Part shown: positions 55,903 to 64,000 of the stretch, in pieces | How the letters are laid out: each line of letters begins with the position of its first letter | Position numbering within the stretch: position 1 is the first letter of the stretch | Origin: Orientia tsutsugamushi | Lineage (GTDB): Bacteria; Pseudomonadota; Alphaproteobacteria; Rickettsiales; Rickettsiaceae | Reading direction: 5' to 3' | NCBI RefSeq assembly: GCF_900327275.1 | Contig: NZ_LS398548.1 | Location: 310,001 to 374,000 of the forward strand | DNA: 64,000 nucleotides | Translations under genes and position numbers: made by a program | The notes under the pieces: model-generated | The model's database searches: none | Seen by the model: only the letters and a program-made list of their open reading frames with translations | What the model was told of the DNA's origin: nothing

Positions 55903-56904
55903 ATGTCACTACTTAATGCACGACCAATTTACAAGCCATTTTCATACCCTTGGGCATATAAAGCATGGCACACTCAGCAAAAAATTCACTGGCTACCAGA
56001 AGAAGTTCCATTAGCTGATGATATCAAAGATTGGAAATATAACTTAACTCCAGGAGAAAAGCATCTACTGACACAAATCTTTCGATTTTTTACTCAAGCA
56101 GACATAGAGGTGAACAATTGTTATATGAAGCACTATGCTAGAGTTTTTCAACCAACTGAAGTACAAATGATGCTATCTGCTTTTTCAAATATGGAAACTA
56201 TTCATATAGCTGCATATTCACATCTGTTAGATACTATTGGCATGCCTGAAACGGAATATCAGGCATTTATGAAATATAAAGCAATGAAGGATAAATATGA
56301 TTACATGCAACGGTTTAATGTTGACAATAAAGAAGAAATTGCTACGACTTTAGCAGTTTTTGGAGCTTTCACAGAGGGGGTTCAACTATTTGCTTCATTT
56401 GCTATTTTACTAAATTTTCCAAGATATAACAAAATGAAAGGAATGGGCCAAATTATTACATGGTCAGTTAGAGATGAAACATTACACACTAATTCTATTA
56501 TTACGTTATTTAAAACCTTCATTCAAGAATATCCTGAAGTTTGGACAGAACAGTTAAAAAGTAGAATTTATGAGGCATGCTGTACCATTATTCATTTTGA
56601 AGATGCGTTTATTGATTTAGCTTTTGAAGTTGGTGGAGTTGAGGGGTTAGAGGCTAGAGATGTCAAAAAATATATTCGTTATATAGCTGACAGACGGTTA
56701 TTACAACTTGGGTTAAAAGAAAATTATCTAATTGAACAAAACCCTTTAACATGGCTTGATCAAATCCTAAATGGAGTAGAACATACCAATTTCTTTGAAA
56801 ATAGAGTTACTGAATATACCAGAAGCGCTACTACTGGATCATGGGATGAAGTATTTGCTAAGATAGATAATAATAATAATAATAATAATCAGCCTACAGT
56901 ATAA
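55903..56904 (+). CDS. nrdB: Ribonucleoside-diphosphate reductase, small subunit
   Basis: Supplies the tyrosyl radical through its diiron centre. 333 residues. Metal ligands are in RFFTQADIEVNN, SNMETIHIAAY (Glu, His and the radical Tyr four residues after His), TEGVQLFASF and SVRDETLHT. The C-terminus has a seven-Asn run (AAT repeats) before QPTV; this tail normally docks to NrdA. GAAAGAGAA precedes the ATG. A copy of the gene's last ~175 bases follows downstream. Confidence 0.95.
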   Translation: MSLLNARPIYKPFSYPWAYKAWHTQQKIHWLPEEVPLADDIKDWKYNLTPGEKHLLTQIFRFFTQADIEVNNCYMKHYARVFQPTEVQMMLSAFSNMETIHIAAYSHLLDTIGMPETEYQAFMKYKAMKDKYDYMQRFNVDNKEEIATTLAVFGAFTEGVQLFASFAILLNFPRYNKMKGMGQIITWSVRDETLHTNSIITLFKTFIQEYPEVWTEQLKSRIYEACCTIIHFEDAFIDLAFEVGGVEGLEARDVKKYIRYIADRRLLQLGLKENYLIEQNPLTWLDQILNGVEHTNFFENRVTEYTRSATTGSWDEVFAKIDNNNNNNNQPTV

Positions 56905-56943
56905 GTACTATTATAGTTAACATTCAATGTTATTAGCACATTA

Positions 56944-57156
56944 ATTGAACAAAACCCTTTAACATGGCTTGATCAAATCCTAAATGGAGTAGAACATACC
57001 AATTTCTTTGAAAATAGAGTTACTGAATATACCAGAAGCGCTACTACTGGATCATGGGATGAAGTATTTGCTAAGATAGATAATAATAATAATAATAATA
57101 ATCAGCCTACAGTATAAGTACTATTATAGTTAACATTCAATGTTATTAGCACATTA
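56944..57156 (+). repeat. Tandem duplication of the nrdB 3' end (213 bp)
   Basis: Bases 56731-56943 (last 58 codons of nrdB plus about 40 bases after its stop) recur immediately as 56944-57156, with no difference that I could see, including seven AAT units. The second copy has no start codon and is not expected to be expressed as protein. The match argues for a very recent event. Confidence 0.92.
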
Positions 57157-57214
57157 TTTGTTTTTATATAGCTGTACACTATATTCAGTCTTTGGAAACG
57201 TAATATGTAATAAC

Positions 57215-57385
57215 ATGATCTATAGGCAAAATTGGACTTCTAAGGCAGATAGTATAAGTATGAAGATTTATATAGGTTTGGTATAAAAATTTTTTTCAAC
57301 CTATTTTCAACCTTTTGAACAAAAATTTGATGGTAATTTGTAAAAAAATTATTTTCTAAAATACCTACTATAGCTGTATTTTTGG
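57215..57385 (+). promoter_or_regulatory. Leader with two 11-bp-phased repeats (TTTCAACCT)
   Basis: Upstream of the winged-helix gene, TTTCAACCT occurs at 57294-57302 and 57305-57313, one helical turn apart, close after TATAGGTTTGG. The broken copy at 17262-17430 keeps the spacing with TTTCTACCT. Autoregulator sites or replication iterons are possible; neither is shown. Confidence 0.45.
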
Positions 57386-57394
57386 AGATGAAAA

Positions 57395-57970
57395 ATGCGC
57401 CCTGTAGTATTCGATTTTTTAACCAATGGTTGTAATTTTGTTAAAAAAAATAGTAACAATAATGACACAATATTTTATAACTTTATTGGAAATATCATTC
57501 CACCAGAATGGAGAAAGCTAACTGGAGATAATGGAAAAGCATTAAGCAAAACATCTAAACAGCTTTTATCATTTATAGTATTTAGACTACATATCTATTA
57601 CAACAAAGATATAGATGAATTACAGGAAAGTTATCAGCTTTATGAAGATAAGCTTAATGTTGGTCAAAGAAGAGTTAGGCAATGCTTAGTAGAATTAAGA
57701 GATGCAGGTTTTATTGAAATTGAAAATAGGACAATCATTAAATACAATCTTAAGTTACGTAATGTCCCTTGCATAAAAATTCTGAAAAATTTTCAGCACT
57801 ATAGTGAAAAAGGAAAAGAAGAAAATATAGCCTTACCAGAAAAAAAATTTCGTCCCAACCTGAAAGAAATTTCAGGTCAACCTGAAACTTTTTTCATGGA
57901 CATATATAGATATATAAAAAAATCTAAAATATCTAAAAGTTCTATGGCTAACACTTTTTACAAAAAGTGA
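57395..57970 (+). CDS. Winged-helix-like DNA-binding protein, RAGE-associated
   Basis: A 191-residue hydrophilic protein. TTGGAGATGAAAAATG gives the ribosome site. The central part (GKALSKTSKQLLSFIVFRLH, then RVRQCLVELRDAGFIEIEN followed by a beta-hairpin NRTIIKYNLKLRN) has the helix-helix-wing pattern of plasmid replication initiators and MarR/GntR-like regulators. The tail is Lys-rich. At least two broken copies exist in the window (17443, 53329). I cannot decide between initiator and regulator. Confidence 0.55.
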   Translation: MRPVVFDFLTNGCNFVKKNSNNNDTIFYNFIGNIIPPEWRKLTGDNGKALSKTSKQLLSFIVFRLHIYYNKDIDELQESYQLYEDKLNVGQRRVRQCLVELRDAGFIEIENRTIIKYNLKLRNVPCIKILKNFQHYSEKGKEENIALPEKKFRPNLKEISGQPETFFMDIYRYIKKSKISKSSMANTFYKK

Positions 57971-58321
57971 GTTAATAGATAACAGCAAAAAACAATGTTT
58001 TATTATCTGTCTATTAATGTTTAATCTATCGTTAATTTAACAGTAGTTGAATTTATATTTTTTGTCAATGCAAGTATACATATTTTAAAAAAATCAGAAC
58101 ATATACAGCACAAATACACCCTAAATGAGTATTAATTCGCGATTTTTTAACTAAGACTTAAAATTGCAATGCTGCTATAATCTATAGTTGAAGCAAAGAT
58201 TTTAAAAATCATTTAATTTTTTTATTGAATTATTACGAAAAAACTTGCTTTTTCAAAAAAAGCATACAATAGATTGTTTTTCTAATCTTAAATATTAATA
58301 GTTGAATAAAGGTGATTTATT
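57971..58321. other. Intergenic, nothing recognised
   Basis: About 350 AT-rich bases between the winged-helix gene and an integrase fragment. It resembles the type of sequence upstream of other integrases but no clear repeat or ORF is seen. Confidence 0.4.
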
Positions 58322-58598
58322 ATGGTAGTGATATTATATTTTACACAAATAGCTATAAGTAAAATAAAGCCCCCAAAAGAAAAAAGAGATGTATACAGAG
58401 ATAGTAAAGACAAAGGTTTATTTCTAGAAGTATTGTATGGCGGAACTAAAACACTTTATTTAGGGATAACAATTAAAGGAGTATATAGAAAAATTAAGTT
58501 AGGAAATTTTCCAAATATATCTGTTAATTATGCTAGAAAAAACGCTGATTTTAAAGGGACAAATTGCTAAAGGAATAGATCCTTTAATAATTCTATAA
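58322..58598 (+). pseudogene. Tyrosine integrase N-terminal fragment
   Basis: MVVILYFTQIAISKIKPPKE, then YGGTKTLYLGITIKGVYRKI and LGNFPNISVNYARK match the N-terminal arm of the 22240 integrase at moderate similarity. A frameshift follows, with LILKGQIAKGIDPLIIL in the next frame. The rest is lost. Confidence 0.7.
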
Positions 58599-58645
58599 TC
58601 TTGATAGATGATGTTTAGTAAAACTATGTTTAAATAATTATTATC

Positions 58646-59889
58646 ATGGAACTCTTAAAATTTATCCTTAAAACAGTACTTACAAAGTATTGCTTCTGGG
58701 AATGATGTCTTGCATGCTTGTAATTGCGTTTGATAGCAATTTTAGACCATATGTCATTAAACTCTTAATTGATGGCGCTCATAATTTTAGTATAAAAACA
58801 TATATAATTTGGGCAACTGTTTATTTATCATCACAAATGATATCTGTTATTTCTGCAGCAGCATTTGATTGGCTTGGTACACTTTATCATACAAGTTATC
58901 GCGAAAGAATTGCTCATAGATATTTAGAGCAATTAAGCAAATATGAATACAATTTTTTCCAAGAAACATTAGCTGGAACACTGACTGCAAAGGTAACAGA
59001 TGCATTTAATTCAATACCAATGGTTGTTTTTATAACCATGAACATGTTTTTACAATTTGTTTTTTTAATTATAATTGCTTCAATAATTTTCATAAAAACA
59101 AGTTATCTTTTGGGTATCATAATGTTAGTTTGGATTGCAGCTTTTATGACTTTAACTCGTAGGCATATTAAAAATTCTACTGATTATAACAAAGAGTATG
59201 CTCAGTGTAGGCCTAAAATTTTTGGTTTTTTAACTGATTACTTTACTAATATTTTAAATGTTTGGTTTTTCTCAGAAGTAAAAAATGAGAAAAATAGACT
59301 TAGAGTCATTACTCAGGATTTCATTGAAAAAAGTCTTAAGTTTGGCATATTTTTACGTCAATATTATTTTTCTTATGGAACATTAGTTACCTGTTATGTT
59401 GCATTAATTTTTGTAATTTTAGGATATTTGTCTCTACAAAATGAAATTACTCCAGGGGATTTTGCTGTAATTTTCATGATAAACTATAAAATTGCTGAAA
59501 AATTATCAGAAATTTCTTATAAATTAATTGAATTCACTCAGCAGCTTGCAATTGCTACAAATGCAATAACTTTACTTAATAAACAACCTAAAAATGATAG
59601 TAAAACGAACTTTATTTATAAAGAAGGAACAATTGTTTTTAGTGGGATAGATTTTGCGTACATTGGTACAAAGGAAAAAATTCTTGAGAACTTTAATTTA
59701 ACAATTGCAGCAAAACAAAAAGTTGGTTTAGTTGGGGTGTCAGGTTCAGGTAAAAGTACAATTATTAACCTAATCACTAGATTGGAAGAACCAAATTCTT
59801 CATCAGTTTTAATTGATAATCAAAATATTGCTAATGTTTCAATGGAATCACTCAGAAAACATATTAGCATTGTTTCTCAATCTGCAATT
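58646..59889 (+). pseudogene. ABC exporter (MsbA-like), frameshifted and truncated
   Basis: The original start is probably the ATG at 58646 (MELLKFILKTVLTKYCF); a frameshift near 58690 moves to the long frame LGMMSCMLVIAFDSNFRPYV. Six membrane helices follow, then an ATPase domain with Walker A GVSGSGKSTIINLI. After RKHISIVSQSA it is cut and continues as dnaB sequence, so the signature motif and Walker B are missing. It resembles multidrug/lipid exporters of the Rickettsiales. Confidence 0.8.
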
Positions 59890-60240
59890 AGATCTCGAGC
59901 TTGTAGACTTAAACGTACTCATAATTTAGCAATATTATTTATTGATTATTTATAGCTAATAAAAATTGATTCCATAGGAAGTCAGTATAATCGAGTACAG
60001 GAGATTTCTGAAATTACTCAGAGCTTAAAAGCTCTTGCAAAAGAACTTAATAATATTCCAGTAATTGCATTATCTCAATTGTCTAGAGCTGTAGAACAAA
60101 GGTCAGATAAAAATCCTATTCTCTCAGATCTACGAGAATCAAGCTCAATTGAACAAAATGCAGATATTGTAATGCTTATATATAGAGAAGAGTATTATTT
60201 ATCTAGATCAGAACTGCATCCAGATTCTATTGTTGCAGAG
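59890..60240 (+). pseudogene. dnaB: DnaB C-terminal fragment fused to the ABC exporter
   Basis: From SRACRLKRTHNLAILFIDYL the frame is DnaB (the Walker B region). A TAG follows where other DnaB proteins have Gln (DYLQL). The sequence then continues with [40 protein letters not shown] and [16 protein letters not shown]. The fusion with the ABC protein is in frame, giving a 421-residue hybrid ORF ending at 59955. Confidence 0.8.
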
Positions 60241-60256
60241 GGCTGTAACACTTGCG

Positions 60257-61384
60257 CTACTCTCCCTCATATATAGCATATGCTCCTCCAACTCCAACTT
60301 CAGCTTCAACTTCAGCACCAGCTTTACCAGCTTCTGCTACATCAGTGTGTTGAAGTTTTGTTAAATCATTATTACTTAAATTCTCTAATATCATAACTCT
60401 TACTTCTGGTGACAAGTGAAGCCAAGATTTCTGAATTTCTTGAGAATCATTCTGATTGGATTCAAATATCTCATCTATTGATTCAGCTGCTCCTTGTAGC
60501 AGCTTGGCTCTTGCTTTCCCTTCTTCAATAGATTTTTCAATAAAGGAATAGTATATTGGAAATTTACATTGATGCTCTGCAATATAAGGATTATTAGCAC
60601 ATCTTGCTAGTATATTTATATTTCTTTTCTGAATAAATACTTCAAAAAAAGATAAATTACTTACAATCTTGAAGCTTTTCATTTCCTGTATTTCTTGTAA
60701 GCATTTCTGTTTTATCTCAGTAAGTGCTAGAGATTCATCTATACAGGCTTTATTTTTTATAAAACCTTCTGAACTAATATGTATATTATAAGATTCTAGC
60801 TTAACAGTATAAGCAACCAAGGATTTTATTATTGCTTCATTTTGATGATGAGCTGATACCGATGCAGTAAGAGGAGTATCACCAAAGTAATCGAGTGAAT
60901 TTATATCAGCTCCACAAGCTAACAAATAATCTACATTCTTTTCATGGCCTTGTTCAGAAGCAATATGTAAAGCAGTAGTGTTTAAACCACCACTTAGATT
61001 TATATCAGCTCCATAAGCTAATAGAGTATCTGTTATTTTAGTATCGCGTACTGAGGCATAATGTAAAGCAGCAAGACGGTGATAGTTTTTATAATGTACA
61101 TCAGCTCCATGAGATAACAAAAGCTTTACAAGCTCTACGTGTTCTGCTATCACAGAACAAATTAAAGGAGTATTTCCAGAACAATTTATTGAATTTATAT
61201 TAGCGCCATGAGATAACAGAAGCTTTACAATCCCTATGTATCCGTTTGCAACAGCATAATATAAAAGAGTATTAAGGTAAGTATCTGTTACATTAACGTC
61301 GATATTTTTTTCTTCTAAAAGCAGACGTTCTACCTTTTCTAGGTCGCCATCCTTAACAGCTCTATATAAAGCAATATGAGGTAT
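60257..61384 (-). CDS. Ankyrin-repeat protein with F-box-like C-terminus
   Basis: The frame is open from about 61384, although a GTG at 61153 is the first standard start. About six ankyrin repeats run in order ([20 protein letters not shown] ... [40 protein letters not shown]). A non-repeat region follows, then an F-box/PRANC-like end: [20 protein letters not shown]. Orientia Ank proteins with this end recruit host SCF ubiquitin ligase. AGGAG lies just before an ATA codon at 61384, so the original ATG may be mutated. Confidence 0.75.
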   Translation of the reverse strand: MPHIALYRAVKDGDLEKVERLLLEEKNIDVNVTDTYLNTLLYYAVANGYIGIVKLLLSHGANINSINCSGNTPLICSVIAEHVELVKLLLSHGADVHYKNYHRLAALHYASVRDTKITDTLLAYGADINLSGGLNTTALHIASEQGHEKNVDYLLACGADINSLDYFGDTPLTASVSAHHQNEAIIKSLVAYTVKLESYNIHISSEGFIKNKACIDESLALTEIKQKCLQEIQEMKSFKIVSNLSFFEVFIQKRNINILARCANNPYIAEHQCKFPIYYSFIEKSIEEGKARAKLLQGAAESIDEIFESNQNDSQEIQKSWLHLSPEVRVMILENLSNNDLTKLQHTDVAEAGKAGAEVEAEVGVGGAYAIYEGE

Positions 61385-61613
61385 TGTTAACTTCTCCTAA
61401 ATTAAATGTTATACAGTAAATGAGCAAAAATAGACCCATTATTCATAGATTGTTACTTTAAAATATATATTACATCTTAGAATATTATTATTCATTAAAT
61501 GGACAATAATTGCAACTTAAAATTGATTTATGTGATAATATAGGTTAAATTACTATATCTCTGTACTTTGCAAACAGTTCAATGCATGATACTAATGCTT
61601 CCAGTAGAATAAT
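61385..61613. other. Gene-free region before the MITE pair
   Basis: About 230 bases. Bases 61525-61590 match the sequence before traU at 35850-35930, so they are leftover transfer-region DNA. No ORF is recognised. Confidence 0.45.
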
Positions 61614-61731
61614 AGACCTCTTTCGAAAGCTGATAAATATCAAAATAGACGTAAAAGATTAGGTCTTAGATTTAATTTGATCTCTGGCATTTATAATTTT
61701 GAACTACGTCAACCAGTTTTGAAAGAGGTTT
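61614..61731. mobile_element. IS5-derived MITE, shorter and diverged
   Basis: Starts AGACCTCTTTCGAAA and ends GTTTTGAAAGAGGTTT, with AAT on both sides (61611-61613 and 61732-61734), consistent with a 3-bp target repeat. It lacks part of the left inverted repeat compared with the 143-bp copy at 5993. The interior again is the transposase gene end. Confidence 0.75.
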
Positions 61732-61740
61732 AATATAGCA

Positions 61741-61823
61741 AAACCACTATAAAACAGTTATACTAGATGCTTTCTGAATCAAAAAAAGTATCTAGTATAA
61801 CTGTTTTATAGTAGCTTAGCTGT
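61741..61823. mobile_element. IS630-type MITE or hairpin
   Basis: Two arms of about 30 bases face each other: CCACTATAAAACAGTTATAC... and ...GTATAACTGTTTTATAGTAG, with a ~12-base centre. The arm matches the IS630 ends at 16430, 21300 and 26345. It inserted close to the preceding IS5-type MITE. Confidence 0.75.
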
Positions 61824-62577
61824 ATGTCTTTGTCCTAAGGCATGGATTCCAATACCTGTACCTGGTATTCCTGTTGGATTTTGGTAGCCAGTACGACTTG
61901 TAGACGTTACAAAATCACCAATGTGTATGGTAAGTCTTGGGGGTTTGTCATTTGGAAGCGCTACTCAAAAAGGCATGAAAGATGAGGCTGAAGGAAGTGC
62001 TTTTTATCACATTCATTGGTATGTCTATCCCGTGATTTATTGGTTAGAGATTTTGCTTGATTTTATTTGTCTGGAAATGGCTGCAGTAGATATAGCATAT
62101 TTAACAGAGTTTGATTCATTATGGAGTGATGACGCTAAATCTGCGATTTTAAATTCGGAAACACCGTTGTTTCAAAATGTAGCTGCTTATCAAGCATGTA
62201 TAGCTGATTGCATGAGTTGTAGCGCTGGTTTATTAGCAAGTGATTATGCTTTTTGGTGTGCCGAATGTCAAGGAATGCTTTACCCTTTTACTGGAACAGC
62301 TGCAGCGCATAATGGTGGAGTTGGAACATCTGTATTAATGGTAAGTAAATTTATGGCTAGAATGCATAGGCAACTGATGTTATGGGGATATTATGGTTAT
62401 AAAGGCCTATGTGGTAAGTATCCTATGCCTATCATGAAGAAAAGCCAGTATCGACTACAAATGATTTATCCGATTCCAGAAACCAAATCCTGCAAGAGCA
62501 TAGGTCAAACAGAAGCTACATGGCAAGCTGGCAGAGAATTTCCAGTTAATGGTGAAGATTTTGGTTACTTGATTTGA
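61822..62577 (+). pseudogene. traU: TraU, with two nonsense codons
   Basis: The longest traU copy: IPIPVPGIPVGFW, a TAG in place of Glu, then PVRLVDVTKSPMCMVSLGG, HIHWYVYPVIYWLEILLDF, CMSCSAGLLASDYAFWCAEC and EFPVNGEDFGYLI, ending at a TGA where the other copy has Trp. The N-terminus is cut by the MITE pair. The rest is in one frame, including the Cys-rich region typical of TraU. Confidence 0.85.
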
Positions 62578-62626
62578 CGAAAAAGAGATTGTTGTTTGCT
62601 TTGATTTATAAAGCTTGGAGAGGAAT

Positions 62627-63000
62627 ATGGTTATACGAGTAATGATGTTGATGGTTTTATTATTTGTTAATAATGCTAATGCTTTTTTTTTGGATCAGCA
62701 AAAAACTTTTATTTTTGTCTCATTTTCAATGAGTGATGAGGCTTTAAAAAGCTATTTTGCTGAATCTCAAAAGGCTGGAGCTCAATTAGTTATGCGTGGG
62801 TTAATTAATAACTCATTTACACAAACAAAGAATAAAACTATGGAGCTTGGTATTAGCTTCGATATAGATCCTAGCTTGTTTAAACAATATAAAATTGATG
62901 TTGTACCAGTGATAGTAATAGATGATGAAAAAAAGAGGATTAACCAAGAAATTAACTGACCATATTCCTTTAGCAATAGCATTAGAAATTATGAAGAAGA
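62627..63000 (+). pseudogene. trbC: TrbC (F-type pilus assembly), frameshifted
   Basis: A signal peptide (MVIRVMMLMVLLFVNNANA) is followed by FIFVSFSMSDEALKSYFAES and LGISFDIDPSLFKQYKIDVV, the thioredoxin-like TrbC core. After DDEKKR the frame shifts (RINQEIN stop at 62959); the real end KKLTDHIPLAIALEIMKK lies in another frame. It follows traU by about 40 bases, as in F-type operons. Confidence 0.8.
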
Positions 63001-63198
63001 AAAAGAGAAACAAACAAATCTGTGTAGTCGGCTTGAAGCAGGCAAATTAGCAAGAATAAATTGTATAGATTCGATTCAATATATTAGGCATATAGTAAAT
63101 GCTTGTACCGTTAGCAGGTTGAATATAGAGGCAAAGGTACGAGACAAGGGGTTAGATTCAGATTCTGAAATAACAAAGGCACTAACAGATACATCATA
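63001..63198 (+). pseudogene. N-terminal remnant of a kinase-like gene
   Basis: One frame reads NLCSRLEAGKLARINCIDSI, QYIRHIVNACTVSRLNIEAK and stops at TDTS. It resembles the N-terminal half of the protein at 49211 (SINCIEWIQYFRLIVNNYDR). Together with the next ORF it was probably one gene, split by the stop just before 63199. Confidence 0.5.
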
Positions 63199-63780
63199 AT
63201 GTTAGTTGATAATTTGATAGATCATCTGAATGATATAATTTTTTTGTTTAGAAAAACCATAGAATCAACGAATGTAGAACTAGCAAAATTTAGCCTACGA
63301 AAAATGCTAAATGGTACTATTGCAGCAATCAGAGTAATTGATCAAGATGAAAAGATAGAGCTAAGGGAAAAAGGAAATGACATATACGATATTATTACTG
63401 GAGATAGGTTTCGAATAAGAGCTGTACTAAGCCAGTTAGCTGAAAGTGCTATTATGCATAGTACAAATAGCAAAGTTAGAGTTAGCATTGATTTTTTGCC
63501 TCCTAAAAATGAACAATCGAATTCAAAAGATAGAATATTGCAATTTGTAGTGCATAGCGTAGGAGATGGCATTTCAAAAAACAAATTACAAGAGATGAAC
63601 TCTGAATTAAAAAAACCACACTTAATTAAGCATCAAGCATTAGATTCAGGGTTAGAATTTATCAAACATCTTACATATGAAATGAAAGGAAGCATTAAGA
63701 TAGACAGTAAAGAAGGGCATTATACAAAGTTTTTAGTCAGCATTCCGATACAAACTAGTAATTTAAATTCGCAACATTAG
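63199..63780 (+). CDS. Histidine-kinase-like ATPase protein, N-terminally truncated
   Basis: A 193-residue relative of the protein at 49211-49987. IIFLFRKTIESTNVELAKFS is the helix before the GHKL domain; then RAVLSQLAESAIMHSTN stands for the N box (Asn lost) and FVVHSVGDGISKNK for the G1 region. It ends FLVSIPIQTSNLNSQH. An upstream remnant (63001-63198) carries the rest. The second kinase-like gene follows after 16 bases, as in the minus-strand pair. Confidence 0.6.
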   Translation: MLVDNLIDHLNDIIFLFRKTIESTNVELAKFSLRKMLNGTIAAIRVIDQDEKIELREKGNDIYDIITGDRFRIRAVLSQLAESAIMHSTNSKVRVSIDFLPPKNEQSNSKDRILQFVVHSVGDGISKNKLQEMNSELKKPHLIKHQALDSGLEFIKHLTYEMKGSIKIDSKEGHYTKFLVSIPIQTSNLNSQH

Positions 63781-63796
63781 TCAAATGGAGAATATT

Positions 63797-64000
63797 ATGA
63801 AAAATAAAAAAAAGAATATCAATACAACAAAAGACATTTCTCAAGATGTCTGGACAATCCATATACCACCTATTCCAGCCAAGTTAGTATCTACAGCTAA
63901 GGAAAGAAATATTTATCTTTGTACCGAAAATATGAATGAAGATAAATATATTGGAATGAAAATAAAGCTACAACAAGCGGAAGATTATCTAGAGGAAGCT
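63797..64000 (+). CDS. Histidine-kinase-like protein, start only (cut by window edge)
   Basis: The start MKNKKKNINTTKDISQDVWT and IHIPPIPAKLVS match the N-terminus of the protein at 48379-49236 (MKEKKKTINKWMVQIPPIP). GGAGAATATT precedes the ATG. It would be the second member of a coupled pair. The frame is open to the end of the window. Confidence 0.65.
   Translation, partial: MKNKKKNINTTKDISQDVWTIHIPPIPAKLVSTAKERNIYLCTENMNEDKYIGMKIKLQQAEDYLEEA

Noticed and set aside
62782-63013. Minus-strand ORFs of 66 codons
   Set aside because: Antisense to trbC; hydrophobic only because of AT-rich sequence.
1-64000. tRNA and rRNA genes
   Set aside because: I looked for T-loop and rRNA core motifs in the gene-free stretches on both strands and saw none that I can support.

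Overview
The window is very AT-rich. Its proteins match an obligate intracellular alphaproteobacterium of the Rickettsiales, and Orientia tsutsugamushi fits best. Intact housekeeping islands (pnp-rpsO-truB, ccmDE, ruvX-recJ, mlaEF, rsmE, rpsD, nrdAB) are set in a sea of broken conjugation genes, tyrosine integrases, IS remnants, SpoT-like hydrolases, ankyrin proteins, Rpn nucleases and odd histidine kinases. That mixture is the known signature of the Rickettsiales amplified genetic element (RAGE) that fills Orientia genomes. The species name is an inference from gene content; no database was searched.

Layout: 1-5.5 kb holds core genes (a partial hypothetical gene, pnp, rpsO, truB, IS630 debris, an XRE regulator). 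5.8-13.5 kb is RAGE debris: a gene remnant interrupted by an IS5-derived MITE, a traD fragment abutting an IS5 transposase, TPR and traD_Ti fragments, an Rpn nuclease, a SpoT-like hydrolase, a dnaB tail, a traA tail and an inverted integrase fragment. 13.7-16.4 kb carries two intact membrane transporters. 16.4-26.5 kb is a second mosaic in which two F-type transfer modules point away from each other, each with an integrase just upstream of traL, around an AT-rich zone with two perfect palindromes. 26.6-35.2 kb is a core island (quinone oxidoreductase, ccmD, ccmE, a DUF1189-type protein, ruvX, recJ, mlaF, mlaE, rsmE, rpsD). Directly after rpsD, 35.2-39.2 kb is a condensed transfer operon: pieces of traK, traB, traU, traN, traH, traG and traD in canonical order, with most of their bodies deleted.

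39.2-53.6 kb is the best preserved RAGE cargo: an Rpn nuclease, toprim/primase-like TraA relatives, a nearly intact traA relaxase-helicase with one frameshift, the divergent traD_Ti with a likely oriT region between them, a one-pass membrane protein, a SpoT-like hydrolase, two histidine-kinase-like ATPase proteins, an adenine methylase, a small beta-barrel-like protein, an ankyrin protein and a second, broken SpoT gene. 54-57.2 kb has nrdA-nrdB, with the nrdB end tandemly duplicated. 57.2-64 kb returns to RAGE debris: a winged-helix-like protein with helically phased upstream repeats, an ABC exporter fused to a dnaB fragment, an ankyrin/F-box-like protein, two MITEs, traU and trbC remnants and two more kinase-like genes.

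Across the window the core genes look intact, whereas almost every conjugation gene is truncated, frameshifted or fused. Accessory cargo with possible host or stress roles (SpoT-like hydrolases, ankyrin proteins, kinase-like proteins) is better kept than the transfer machinery.
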